The notes under the pieces are model-generated. The model saw only the letters and a program-made list of their open reading frames with translations, made no database searches and was not told the origin of the DNA. A DNA stretch of 64,000 nt from Bordetella parapertussis (GTDB taxonomy: Bacteria; Pseudomonadota; Gammaproteobacteria; Burkholderiales; JACQAP01). This document shows, piece by piece, positions 45,457 through 54,666 of this stretch; within the stretch, counting starts at the first letter, position 1, and each line of letters opens with the position of its first letter. The stretch covers positions 1 to 64,000 of the forward strand of contig CAMDKM010000017.1 in the NCBI GenBank assembly GCA_945900965.1, in the 5' to 3' direction. Made by a program: the position numbers and the translations under genes.

Positions 45457-46092
45457 ATGAGCGACACAGCATGGGAATTTCAGGCCCGGCAGTTCGCCAA
45501 TTGCAATTGCTCCTATGGCTGTCCCTGCCAGTTCAACGCCTTGCCGACCTACAACACTTGTCAGGCGGTGGTGGGCTTCGCTATCGAAAAAGGCCATCAT
45601 GGCAAGACGCAGCTCGATGGTCTGAAAATCGCCGGCATCTTCCGCTGGCCGGGTCCGATTCACGAAGGCAAGGGCGAGGCGGCGGTGGTCATCGACGACG
45701 ACGCCACCCCCGCGCAGCGCGAAGCATTGCTACGCATCCTCAGCGGGCAGGACACCGAGCCAGGCGCCACCATTTTCAACGTGTTTGCCTCAACGCTCGA
45801 AAAATTGCACGATCCCATTTTCACCAAGATCGAATTCCAGGTGGATATCGACGCCCGCAGGGCGCGGCTGGTAGTGCCCGGCGTGATTGAAGCGCGCGGC
45901 GAGCCGATTCTCAATCCGGTCACGAAAAAAGAACATCGTGTGCGTATCGACATGGTCGGCGGCTTCGAATACAAACTCGCCGAGATTGGCCGCGGCTGGG
46001 CGAAGACCACGAAGCCGATCAAGCTCGAAAATGCCGACAGTTATGGGCAGTTCGCCCACATCCATCTCAGCAACAAGGGCATCGTGCACTAA
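45457..46092 (+). CDS. DUF1326 protein
   Basis: A 211-residue soluble protein starting with a Cys-rich motif ANCNCSYGCPCQFNALPT, the signature of DUF1326, then YNTCQAVVGFAIEKGHHGKTQLDGL. The clustered cysteines suggest metal or cluster binding. GGAGG lies seven bases before the ATG. The following DUF2182 membrane gene commonly accompanies DUF1326, so the two probably work together; a 120-bp MITE-like element lies between them here. Confidence 0.86.
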   Translation: MSDTAWEFQARQFANCNCSYGCPCQFNALPTYNTCQAVVGFAIEKGHHGKTQLDGLKIAGIFRWPGPIHEGKGEAAVVIDDDATPAQREALLRILSGQDTEPGATIFNVFASTLEKLHDPIFTKIEFQVDIDARRARLVVPGVIEARGEPILNPVTKKEHRVRIDMVGGFEYKLAEIGRGWAKTTKPIKLENADSYGQFAHIHLSNKGIVH

Positions 46093-46102
46093 ACAATCGT
46101 AC

Positions 46103-46222
46103 GGGGTCAGGTCTTGACATGACATTTCTCTGTCGGCATAGCTAACGAAAATTGCGCCCTTTGATAAAGCGTATGGGTCGAGGAGATTTTCAGACAAAGA
46201 CGTTATGTCAAGACCTGACCCC
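46103..46222. mobile_element. MITE-like element with perfect 18-bp terminal inverted repeats
   Basis: The left end GGGGTCAGGTCTTGACAT (46103-46120) and right end ATGTCAAGACCTGACCCC (46205-46222) are perfect reverse complements enclosing about 85 bp without an ORF. I recall GGGGTCAGGTCTTGACA-type ends flanking IS200-like/Y1 transposase units in betaproteobacteria, so this is probably a non-autonomous copy. It lies between the DUF1326 and DUF2182 genes. Confidence 0.65.
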
Positions 46223-46336
46223 TTAGGTATTCGGACCTTCGTGTTTTTACCTGGTTATCAAACAAGCATGGGAAAATGACTTGATGTTTGCCCCCGTGTA
46301 CTCTGTGTTCTCCGTGATTCGTTCGCCGTTTCCAGG

Positions 46337-47161
46337 TTGAAGCAAAGCTCCCTCGAATCGGTACTGCGGCGCGATCGACTCATCGTCGCCGCGGCGCTGC
46401 TTGTGGTGACTGCGTTGGCCTGGCTATACATATTCTGGCTGGCCGAAGATATGGCGATGGGCGGGATGGAGATGGCCGGCTTTCGCATGGTCCCGACCGG
46501 CATCGGCCTGATGTTGCCCGCGCAGGTGGCCTGGCAGCCGATGGAATTTCTGTGGGTGTTCGCCATGTGGGCGGTGATGATGATCGGCATGATGACGCCC
46601 TCGGCCGCCCCCATGATCCTGCTCCATGTACGCGTGGGCCGGCAGGCGGCAAAGGATCGCAAACCGTTTGCCGCAACCGGATGGTTTGTCACCGGTTATC
46701 TTCTGGCCTGGGTCGGTTTTTCCCTGATGGCGACTCTTGGGCACTGGGTACTTGATCGGGCCGCGTTACTCGATGCAGCGATGGCAAGCCAGAGCAATCT
46801 GCTCGGCGGCGTCGTGTTGCTGGCGGCCGGCGCTTATCAGTTCACGCCGCTCAAAAGCGCTTGTCTGCGCCAGTGCCAGACGCCCTGGCAATTTCTCTCC
46901 GACCACGGCGGCTTTCGCCGCGAGGCACTGGGAGCCTTGTCGCTCGGCGCCCGCCACGGCATGTACTGTGTCGGCTGTTGCTGGATCTTGATGGCGCTGC
47001 TGTTTGTCGGCGGCGCGATGAATCTGCTGTGGATCGCCGCGCTCAGTATTTTCGTGCTGGCCGAAAAAGTTTTCCCGGCAAAATACCTCATCTCCTGGAT
47101 TTCCGGCGCGATATTTGTCGTGGCAGGCCTGTGGTTGCTGACTCCATTGCATATTTATTGA
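46337..47161 (+). CDS. DUF2182 membrane protein
   Basis: A 274-residue integral membrane protein with about seven hydrophobic segments (LIVAAALLVVTALAWLYIFWL at the start; LWIAALSIFVLAEKVF near the end). Family motifs are MWAVMMIGMMTPSAAPMILL and GARHGMYCVGCCWILMALLF; His, Met and Cys residues suggest metal binding. Start is TTG, placed just after part of a GTGTACTCTGTGTT repeat arm, so the precise start is uncertain. Partner of the DUF1326 protein; function unknown. Confidence 0.85.
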   Translation: MKQSSLESVLRRDRLIVAAALLVVTALAWLYIFWLAEDMAMGGMEMAGFRMVPTGIGLMLPAQVAWQPMEFLWVFAMWAVMMIGMMTPSAAPMILLHVRVGRQAAKDRKPFAATGWFVTGYLLAWVGFSLMATLGHWVLDRAALLDAAMASQSNLLGGVVLLAAGAYQFTPLKSACLRQCQTPWQFLSDHGGFRREALGALSLGARHGMYCVGCCWILMALLFVGGAMNLLWIAALSIFVLAEKVFPAKYLISWISGAIFVVAGLWLLTPLHIY

Positions 47162-47174
47162 CGTAAGCCGAGCG

Positions 47175-47296
47175 AAGCGTGAATGAGTGAAAAGGTGAAG
47201 GGTGATCGGTGAAGGGTGAAGGGTGATCAGTAATCGGTAATCGGTAATCGGTAAACTAGTCTCTAGTTTCTAGTCTCTAGCTCCTAGTCCCTAGGC
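47175..47296. repeat. Heptamer array GGTGAAG / TAATCGG / TAGTCTC
   Basis: Successive 7-bp units change along the array: GGTGAAG, then TAATCGG three times, then TAGTCTC, TAGTTTC, TAGTCTC, TAGCTCC, TAGTCCC. It fills the gap between the convergent DUF2182 and helicase genes, and the helicase TAG stop codon lies inside it. Confidence 0.75.
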
Positions 47297-50200
47297 GATA
47301 GCCTCCGCCACCCGGACACGCCGAGTCTGTGTCATTCGTCTGCGCCCCCAGCCACCGCGCCCGACAGGCTCGATGCCTTGCGCCGATAACGCCTGCCGCA
47401 AATCCTCCAGCAGTGCTTCGCGCCGCCGGCGCCACGCCGCGGCGAAGCAGCGCCAGAATACCCAACCAACCCGCTCCAGCGAGCGCTGCCGACGCATGTC
47501 TTCGATCCACTGCTGCGGGCCCTGGTATTTGTCGCCGTCGCACTCGATGGCAAGCCGGGCATCTTCGCTGCCTTCCACCACCAGGTCGATCCGATAGGCG
47601 CCGACCGCCACCTGGGGCGTCACGTGGTAGCCTTCCCCGTTCAGCCAATCGAACAATTCGCGCTCCACCGGGGATTCGCAGATTTCCCGCAGGTCCGTTA
47701 CCCGCTGCGGCAGCTCGCCGTAGGGTTGGGTGAAATGTGCGATCAGGCCACAGCGCAATTTGTCGGCATCGGAGAGTTGATGCAAATCTACCGAGCGCAC
47801 CAGAATCATCCGGTCCCGGGCGCGCGAGGCTGCGACGTTGAAACGCTGCATGAAGGTATCCCGGGAAAGCGGCGCGCCAATATCGTTCGGCGCGCAAACC
47901 ATAGACAGGAAAACGACGTCGCGCTCCCGGCCCTGGAACATCCGCGCATCGCCACAGCTTATCGCGTGTCGGCGCATGACATCGGGCCCCAGTTCTTCGG
48001 TGAGCCTTTCCCAAATACGCACGGCCTGATCTTCCCCCAGCAGGGAAATCACGCCCACCGAACGATTGTGCATTTTGGGATCGGCGGCCAGCGCCTTGAT
48101 TTCGCCAACGATAAATTCGGCTTCCGCGCTATTGACGCCGTTTTCGCGCCGGGCATCGCCGACGACGAAGTCGAGCAGTGGCGGATCAAGCCGCTCCGAG
48201 GTGCGCGGTAGCCGCAGCGGGCGCAACTCGTGAGCATAAAATTCGCGTTTCGAATATTCGATGATGGGCGCCACGCAGCGGAAATGCTCCTTGAGCATGA
48301 CCCCGCTGTGCGCGAACACCACTTTGGCCAGATCGTAGATGGAACGATCGGGCGCCATCTGCGCGCGAAATATTGGCACCTGTTCCGCGAGATGACGACG
48401 CATCAGCGATTTGATGCGATCCTCTTCCAGGCCAATTGCCTGGGGAGAAACCTGCCGGTCGTCGCCAACGATCAAGAGTTTTCGCGCGCGCAGGAGTATG
48501 GGCAGCGCAGACAGGTCGGACTGCGAAGCTTCGTCGATGACCACCAGATCGAAGGAACCCAGTTGCGCCGGCAGGGACTCGCTGACCCGGTGGTGCGGCA
48601 TGATCCAGCACGGTACCGCGCGATGCGCTTCGGCGGCTGCATTTCTCGCATCGCGGCGATAGCGGAACGCCCGCTTCCCGGTGCCCTTGCCAATGCGCTG
48701 AATGGCATTGAGATAGGCTTGCAACGCGGCGCGCACCCCGGGCGTGGCATTTTGCGCGAGCTTGAGCCAGGTTCGTTTGACGACCAGATCGTGGTAGGCG
48801 CGTGCCAGGTCGTGTTCGACACCGGCCCGGGCGGCGGACAATTTCTTCAATTCCTCCTGTCCGTCTATCACCTGCAAGTGCGTGGCAAGACGACGCAATC
48901 GCCAGTCTCGCGGCAACCGGTCCGCGAGCAATTTGTCGTCTTCGACCAGTGCTGCCTGCCTGAGCTTTTCTGCCAGTTTCGGCGCGCCGGACGCGGCAAT
49001 ACTCGCGCTCACCTCTTTGACGACGCTCAGTGGCCCGGCCAGCGCTTCAAGACGGGCCAGTTCTGCCATCAGTACGCTCCATTGCGTCAGCAGCGCGGCT
49101 TCCTCGATGGCGGGACTACCAAGCGTGTGCGTCAAGAAGTGCTGCAGATCTTCGACACTTTGGCCGCGCCTGCCTTCCAGCCTGCGGTGCAGATCCTCCA
49201 CCCCCTCGGCGATTTGTGCGAGCCGCCGCGAATTCGAGTGCTGAGACAGCGCATTTTCCAACTCTGCAAGGGCCGTCTTGTTCCGGCCGGCATGGGCTGC
49301 ATGCTCCCATTGCGGAAACACCTGTGTCGCCGCGCGACATAGCTCAGTCTCCTCGGTCACCAGAACCTTGAACCTGGCGTACAGGGCAAGCTGCGATGGC
49401 ATGGACAATCGCCCTTTCGCCTCGATCGAGAGCACAGATTGAAGCCCCACTTCCGGCGCCAGCGCGTTCCAGCGCGCGACCAGTGCCCGCCTGGTTTGCC
49501 GCAACGCGAGATGGTCCAGCACCAGGCGCCAATCGGTGGCCTGCATGGGAGGCAAGCCGCTGACCCGCACGCACTCGATCAGCCTGGCGGCTTCCGGTTT
49601 GACGAATAACGACGACAATCCGAAGGCACGGCGACCTTCGACAAGATTTGTCACTGCCTGAAAGAAACCGGGGTCCGTTTCCGCCGCATCCGGCAAAACC
49701 ACCGGGCGGGCCAGCGCATTCATGTGTTGGGTGGAAGCTTGCTCGATCTCGGATGCCAGCGATTCCAGCATCGCAAATGCCTGCGCCGATTCGCCGCGCC
49801 TGATGCGTTCGATAACTGCTTCGGCCCAAGGCAGGCGTAGCGCCGCCATCTCATTGCGCAGCGCCTTGACCCGCGCGATACGTTCGCCAAGCGCCTGGGC
49901 AAGGGCTTGCGCACTTGAGTTCGCGAGCAAGGGCAACCTGTTGTTTTGCGCCTGCGCCGATTCCGCGGAGAATCGCTGCAAATCCTTATGTATTTTCACC
50001 AATTGCAAGGTGTCGGGGAAATCAGCGCGCGATGGCAGGGAACCTTCCGCATATTCGATATCGCGTCCGAGTTGTTGCCGCGCTTCGCGCAAACGCGCGA
50101 TGTCTTCGCCGCTGAAACGCGGCGCGTATTGCGGACCCACCCCAAGCGCATCCGGTATCCATTCGAAGCGCCCTTTTCTTTGCGAGACTTCGACGGCGGC

Positions 50201-51871
50201 ATCCTGGGGAGCAATACACTCACCCTCCATTTCGATACGCGAAAGATTGAGCTTCGCCCAGCGTCCCAGGTCGGTATCGATACGCTTGAGGCGGGCGTGG
50301 AAGGCCGTGATGGTCTCGTCCAGTCGCGCAATGTCGCGACTCAGCCCGACCGCATCCAGACTCTGCATTTCGCTGGCGATTTTCTGGATCGAATTTTCGA
50401 ACAGGTTGGCGCCGTCTTGCTCGGCCGCCAGCAGCGAAATCGCCAGTGGCCGAATGGCCTCCGGCAACTGGCCGCGCAGGACATCGAGTGCCGGTTCGCG
50501 CATCGAGGTCACCAAAACGCGCCGGCCGTTGGCCAGCCAGTGACAGATGATGTTGGCGATGGTGTGGGTCTTGCCGGTGCCCGGCGGTCCCTGCACCACC
50601 ACGCCGTCGGAGCATTCGAGCAATTGCACGATGCGCGCCTGTTCGTCGTTGAAGGGCTTGGGGAAAAACAGATCTTCCGGCCCTGCGGCTTCGGGCGACG
50701 CGTTTTCATGATAGACGGCGCTCAGGCCGCGATACACCGGCAACCGGGGCGTTGCGTTTTCGCTTGCCGGCTCAGTGACCAGCGCGGCCACGGCATTGGG
50801 CAGCGGGGCGTCGTCGCGCAGCCCGATGAGCACCTGACGAAATCGTTCCAGATCCTGCACAGCCACACTGGTGCTACGGGGTCGTGCGAACAAAACCCAT
50901 GCGCTGCTGATCTTGAGTTCTTCGTCGGCATTTTCCGGCGTGGAAGCCGGGGATACCGGTGCATCGACCCAAACACGGGGAACGCCCAGGCACTGGCGCG
51001 CAATATCGAGCAGCGGCTCGTAGCTTGAAGGCTGAAAAGGCGAGGGAGGTTCCGCCGCATTGGCCAAGAAATCCTCCGCGGCTCTTTCCGCCTGCGCCAC
51101 CGTCGACGATTCCGCCTGCGCGAACAATTCGAACTCGAACCTCGGATCGACATCGCGCGGGCGCACCTGTGCGGCCTGCGACTCGGCATCGAAACTCAGG
51201 TCAACCAGTCGCGTCACCAAGGGGTAGACAAAGGTTTTGCCGGATTTTTTGGCCAGGCCGAGGCCCATGCCCCAAACCAATTCGAGCTGGCCCTCGATCA
51301 GGGCACCGGCAAGCTCCTGCTGGAGCGTGAAAAGTCTGACGTAAAGATGGGAAAGCTGCCTTCGCCTGCGTTCGGCTACGGCCCAGGGGCTCCAGACTTT
51401 TTCGAGATAACGCGCGTGCTGGGCCAGCACTTCGTCGCGAAATCCGTACTCCGACAACCGAACGCGCTCCTTGGAAGCGACCATGGGATCAGCCGCCTCG
51501 GCCAGGTTGGTGACTGGCTTGCCGGCCTCCCGATGTGTACCGGCAGCAATCAGCGCCGCGCCGTCAATTTCCGTGGCCAGCGGCGGGGTATCAAGGGTTG
51601 CCGCACCAACATTGAGCCAGGGCGTCAACCAGGGACTATCGGATTGCGGCGGTACTTCGGGGCTGCGGTGTCGAGGCACCGAAAGCCAAACGTCATCGTC
51701 GCCTTCGCCCCCGACGATGTTCAGCCGAATACCGTCAATCGCCTCGGCCTGATGGTCGAAAAGCAGGAAACTGCCGTGGTCGGAAACGTTCGATACCACA
51801 CGGCTGCGCGTGCGCAGCGATTGCTGTGCGTAATCGACGAGCGCAACGAGGCGTCTTCGCTGAAGTGTCAC
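47291..51871 (-). CDS. SF1 (UPF1-like) helicase fused to a Vsr/DUF559-like nuclease
   Basis: A 1526-residue protein. Residues 1-440 are of unknown fold. Walker A is VVQGPPGTGKTHTIAN (about 459), Walker B DLVVIDEASQSDLSALP with DDRQVSP, and motif VI in NVAASRARDRMILVRS; a long helical insert lies between, as in UPF1-type (COG1112) helicases. The C-terminal ESPVERELFDWLNGEGYHV...YRIDLVVEG...LAIECDGDKYQGPQQW...RQRSLERVGWVFWR is a Vsr/DUF559-like PD-(D/E)XK nuclease. Helicase-nuclease fusions of this kind occur in phage defence (compare Mokosh). No partner gene is adjacent. The stop codon lies in a heptamer array. Confidence 0.86.
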   Translation of the reverse strand: MTLQRRRLVALVDYAQQSLRTRSRVVSNVSDHGSFLLFDHQAEAIDGIRLNIVGGEGDDDVWLSVPRHRSPEVPPQSDSPWLTPWLNVGAATLDTPPLATEIDGAALIAAGTHREAGKPVTNLAEAADPMVASKERVRLSEYGFRDEVLAQHARYLEKVWSPWAVAERRRRQLSHLYVRLFTLQQELAGALIEGQLELVWGMGLGLAKKSGKTFVYPLVTRLVDLSFDAESQAAQVRPRDVDPRFEFELFAQAESSTVAQAERAAEDFLANAAEPPSPFQPSSYEPLLDIARQCLGVPRVWVDAPVSPASTPENADEELKISSAWVLFARPRSTSVAVQDLERFRQVLIGLRDDAPLPNAVAALVTEPASENATPRLPVYRGLSAVYHENASPEAAGPEDLFFPKPFNDEQARIVQLLECSDGVVVQGPPGTGKTHTIANIICHWLANGRRVLVTSMREPALDVLRGQLPEAIRPLAISLLAAEQDGANLFENSIQKIASEMQSLDAVGLSRDIARLDETITAFHARLKRIDTDLGRWAKLNLSRIEMEGECIAPQDAAVEVSQRKGRFEWIPDALGVGPQYAPRFSGEDIARLREARQQLGRDIEYAEGSLPSRADFPDTLQLVKIHKDLQRFSAESAQAQNNRLPLLANSSAQALAQALGERIARVKALRNEMAALRLPWAEAVIERIRRGESAQAFAMLESLASEIEQASTQHMNALARPVVLPDAAETDPGFFQAVTNLVEGRRAFGLSSLFVKPEAARLIECVRVSGLPPMQATDWRLVLDHLALRQTRRALVARWNALAPEVGLQSVLSIEAKGRLSMPSQLALYARFKVLVTEETELCRAATQVFPQWEHAAHAGRNKTALAELENALSQHSNSRRLAQIAEGVEDLHRRLEGRRGQSVEDLQHFLTHTLGSPAIEEAALLTQWSVLMAELARLEALAGPLSVVKEVSASIAASGAPKLAEKLRQAALVEDDKLLADRLPRDWRLRRLATHLQVIDGQEELKKLSAARAGVEHDLARAYHDLVVKRTWLKLAQNATPGVRAALQAYLNAIQRIGKGTGKRAFRYRRDARNAAAEAHRAVPCWIMPHHRVSESLPAQLGSFDLVVIDEASQSDLSALPILLRARKLLIVGDDRQVSPQAIGLEEDRIKSLMRRHLAEQVPIFRAQMAPDRSIYDLAKVVFAHSGVMLKEHFRCVAPIIEYSKREFYAHELRPLRLPRTSERLDPPLLDFVVGDARRENGVNSAEAEFIVGEIKALAADPKMHNRSVGVISLLGEDQAVRIWERLTEELGPDVMRRHAISCGDARMFQGRERDVVFLSMVCAPNDIGAPLSRDTFMQRFNVAASRARDRMILVRSVDLHQLSDADKLRCGLIAHFTQPYGELPQRVTDLREICESPVERELFDWLNGEGYHVTPQVAVGAYRIDLVVEGSEDARLAIECDGDKYQGPQQWIEDMRRQRSLERVGWVFWRCFAAAWRRRREALLEDLRQALSAQGIEPVGRGGWGRRRMTQTRRVRVAEAIA

Positions 51872-52221
51872 GGCCGTTTATACGGTTCTTGTGAGTATGT
51901 CTATGGAACTTGCGTGTGGCGGTATCCTACGCGCAACTCACATTGCAATCGAGTGGTGGTGCAGAAAAAATCAGAGGGCGGACACGAATAAAGTAGGGGC
52001 GAGGGCCGAGGGACGAGAGGCGAGAAGCAAGTCCTCACCCGGCAGGCGGCTCCGCAGCAGGTCAGATCGTTGCGGAGCATTACTGAACATTTGCGCCGTC
52101 GAGGCATTCCACGGCCGCGCTATTTAAGAAAGCGGCGGCGCGGAAATCAAGGACGGGCAGTTTGCTCTTAAACTGCTGCATTTGCCGCCCACCCTCCACC
52201 GTTTCCAGATTAAGGAATCCC
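51872..52221. other. Intergenic stretch with a G-rich heptamer tract
   Basis: This 350-bp divergent gap holds the promoters of the helicase and AhpD-like genes. The only structure I see is GGGGCGAGGGCCGAGGGACG and following GAGGCGAGAAG (about 51995-52030), a remnant of the 7-bp repeat type. No gene is supported. Confidence 0.4.
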
Positions 52222-52770
52222 ATGGCCCGCGTCCCCTACCTGAATCCTTCCGACCTCGCACCGCAGAACCGCGATCTCCTGGCACGCAACATCAACCTGT
52301 TTCGTGCGCTGACTCATAATCCGGAGGCATCTCGCAGCTTTTTAGGTCTGGCCCAGTACATCCGTCATCGAAGCAAGCTCGACCCGCGGTTACGCGAAAT
52401 GGCCATTCTCCAAGTCGGCTACTCGGCCCGCTCGCCCTACGAATATTCCCACCATATCAAGATCGGCTACGACTTCGGCGTGATGGATGCCGACATCCAC
52501 GGGATCGTGGCGGAAACCAACGGCAAGCCGACCGGCTTTACGCCGCTGGAAAAAGCGGTTCTGAAAGCGGCGCGCGAATTGACCGCGCAGCCAAGCCTCT
52601 CGGACGAAACCTACGAGCAACTCAAGCAAGGCCTGAACAACGAAGAGATCGTCGATCTGCTGATGGTGATCGCCATTTATTGCGGCGTGGTGCGATTGCT
52701 CGGGGCGCTGGAGATTGACGTCGAGGAGGACTACGCGCCCTACCTGAAGAAATTTCCGTTGCCGGACTGA
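52222..52770 (+). CDS. AhpD-like carboxymuconolactone decarboxylase-family protein
   Basis: A 182-residue helical protein. The family core is DPRLREMAILQVGYSARSPYEYSHHIKIG, where AhpD's CxxC is replaced by YEYSHH as in many CMD proteins, so it lacks the AhpD disulfide and probably is not an alkylhydroperoxidase. ATG 52222 follows AAGGA; the track start is 20 codons earlier. Related proteins include 4-carboxymuconolactone decarboxylase and unknowns in aromatic degradation. Function unassigned. Confidence 0.82.
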   Translation: MARVPYLNPSDLAPQNRDLLARNINLFRALTHNPEASRSFLGLAQYIRHRSKLDPRLREMAILQVGYSARSPYEYSHHIKIGYDFGVMDADIHGIVAETNGKPTGFTPLEKAVLKAARELTAQPSLSDETYEQLKQGLNNEEIVDLLMVIAIYCGVVRLLGALEIDVEEDYAPYLKKFPLPD

Positions 52771-52831
52771 CACGCGATATGCACTTGGCAACTTATCGAC
52801 ATGGCGGTCCTTGCATCGCCGGGCTGGCGCT

Positions 52832-54451
52832 TTATTTCAAACTCAGCCGTTTGACGCCGGCAACATAGCGCTCCAGCGTCTGCGACAGTACGCCGCGGGG
52901 AATCATGATCTCGATCAGTTGAAATTTCCCTCGCATTGCAACGGCGTAATCCAACGCCGCCTTCAGCTCGGCCCGCGTTCGCACGCGCCGGCCCTCTCCT
53001 CCCAGACCGGCGGCCATCTGCGCAAAGCCCCATTCGTCGAGCGAGTTGAAAGCCGATTCCGGCTGGAAGGTGCGCAGCATTTCCCAGCTCGCATTGTTGA
53101 ACAACAGTACGATCGGATCCCATCCGTACCGGCGGCAATTGCCCAGCTCCCAGCCAGTCATCTGGAAAGCGCCGTCGCCCACCAGGACCAGCGGCCTGCG
53201 CCCGGTCTCCGCCTGTAGACCCAGCCCAGCCGGCACACCGAAGCCCATAGTCGCGTAGTAACCTGGCGCGACCAACGCCGTGTGGTCGATATCCATCGCG
53301 GTAAATAGACAATCGCCGACATCCGAGGTGATGGGCATGCGGCCGTGTATCGCCATCAGGTCATTGACGGCCGTAGCGATATCGTTGGGCGAAATCGCCG
53401 ACGCATCCGCGACTAGGCCGCGCGGGAATGGCTGACGTTTGACCGAGAATTTGGGCTCCCTCTCGGGAATTCTCAACAGCAGACGGTCAACCAGTGCTGC
53501 CAGGGGAATTTTTGCGTAGGCGTGATAGCCCATCGTCACCCTGCCATCGAACGCATGAATGGCTTTTCTGAGATCGATGGTTTTATCGGAAACGGCGAAA
53601 TTGGTATCGCTGACGATGACCCCCAACAGAAACAAGCCGTCCGAGGATTCGACCAACTGGGTGACTTCCGGCAGGCCGGCCACACCCATGTAAGTTCCGA
53701 CCAGCGGCGCATCCGCTTCCGCCAGCAAACCACGCCCCATGAAGCTGGTCACCACCGGCAGGCCGAGCCGGCGGGCGAGCTTCGCCACTTTTTCTTCCAG
53801 CGCGAAACGGCGCACTTCCACGCCGACCATCAATACGGCCTTAGCGGCGCGCGCCAGGCATTCGAGAATTTCGTCAACACACGCGTCCAGCGCTTCGTCA
53901 TCGATCTTTTCCGGAGGCAGCGGTGTCACCGGCAGACAATCGGCCCTCACCATGTCGCGCGGTAATTCGATGTACACCGGCCGCGAATTTCGCAGGCAAT
54001 TCGCCAGCGCCCGGGCGATATCGGCCGGCGCACGGGCTGCGTTGTCGAGCCGCGTGCAGTCGCAGGTAATTTCCTCGTAGATGCGATACTGGTAATCCAG
54101 CGTTTTGGCCTGGTGATGCAGCAGCAACCCGGAGCCCGATTCGCCCGCCCCCGGCCCGCCGGAGAGTACAACCAGCGGGGATTTTTCGGCGTAAGCCGCC
54201 GCAACCGCATTCACCATGTTCAACGCCCCGGCCCCGTAGGTGACAGCAGCGACCCCAAGCGAGCAACTTACCCGGGCAACCGTATCGGCAGCAAAGCCGA
54301 CTCCCGGCTCATGCGACAAAGTATGCAGAGGCAGGATTTTTGATTCTTCGATGATACGAAAATACGCCAGGGCAAAATCGCCGGGAATGCCAAAGATCCG
54401 CCTGGCGCCATGTGCCTTGAAGGCATGCAGCAAGGATTCTGTGAGATTCAC
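52832..54451 (-). CDS. Phenylpyruvate/indolepyruvate decarboxylase-like ThDP enzyme
   Basis: A 539-residue thiamin-diphosphate enzyme. The catalytic Glu lies in SHEPGVGFAAD, a His pair in LLLHHQAKTLDY (equivalent to the HH of pyruvate decarboxylases), and the cofactor motif is GDGAFQMTGWELGNCRRYGWDPIVLLFNNASWE. The overall sequence fits the 2-keto acid decarboxylase branch including Azospirillum IpdC/PpdC, which makes phenylacetaldehyde and indole-3-acetaldehyde, the auxin precursor. Substrate should be tested. Monocistronic, convergent with the AhpD-like gene. Confidence 0.82.
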   Translation of the reverse strand: MNLTESLLHAFKAHGARRIFGIPGDFALAYFRIIEESKILPLHTLSHEPGVGFAADTVARVSCSLGVAAVTYGAGALNMVNAVAAAYAEKSPLVVLSGGPGAGESGSGLLLHHQAKTLDYQYRIYEEITCDCTRLDNAARAPADIARALANCLRNSRPVYIELPRDMVRADCLPVTPLPPEKIDDEALDACVDEILECLARAAKAVLMVGVEVRRFALEEKVAKLARRLGLPVVTSFMGRGLLAEADAPLVGTYMGVAGLPEVTQLVESSDGLFLLGVIVSDTNFAVSDKTIDLRKAIHAFDGRVTMGYHAYAKIPLAALVDRLLLRIPEREPKFSVKRQPFPRGLVADASAISPNDIATAVNDLMAIHGRMPITSDVGDCLFTAMDIDHTALVAPGYYATMGFGVPAGLGLQAETGRRPLVLVGDGAFQMTGWELGNCRRYGWDPIVLLFNNASWEMLRTFQPESAFNSLDEWGFAQMAAGLGGEGRRVRTRAELKAALDYAVAMRGKFQLIEIMIPRGVLSQTLERYVAGVKRLSLK

Positions 54452-54565
54452 GGAAACTTGTGCTGGATGTGAACGAGTCTGTGAGTGTCTTCGGTACGGC
54501 GTTACATGTCAAACGGCAGCAATGCTGTGAATGCGTGTCCCACAAGGGGATACCGGTCTTCGACC

Positions 54566-54656
54566 ATAAAGGGTGAAGGGTGACGGGTAAAAATCGCCGC
54601 CTCGAGGCGCTCGAAAACCAGTTCCTGGTTTCCAGTCTCTAGTTTCTAGTTACTGG
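54566..54656. repeat. Heptamer array behind the sirtuin gene
   Basis: GGGTGAAGGGTGACGGG units, then TCTCTAGTTTCTAGTTAC. Same repeat type and same TAGTTTC unit as the array at 47175. Confidence 0.6.
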
Positions 54657-54666
54657 CGCAGACCGA

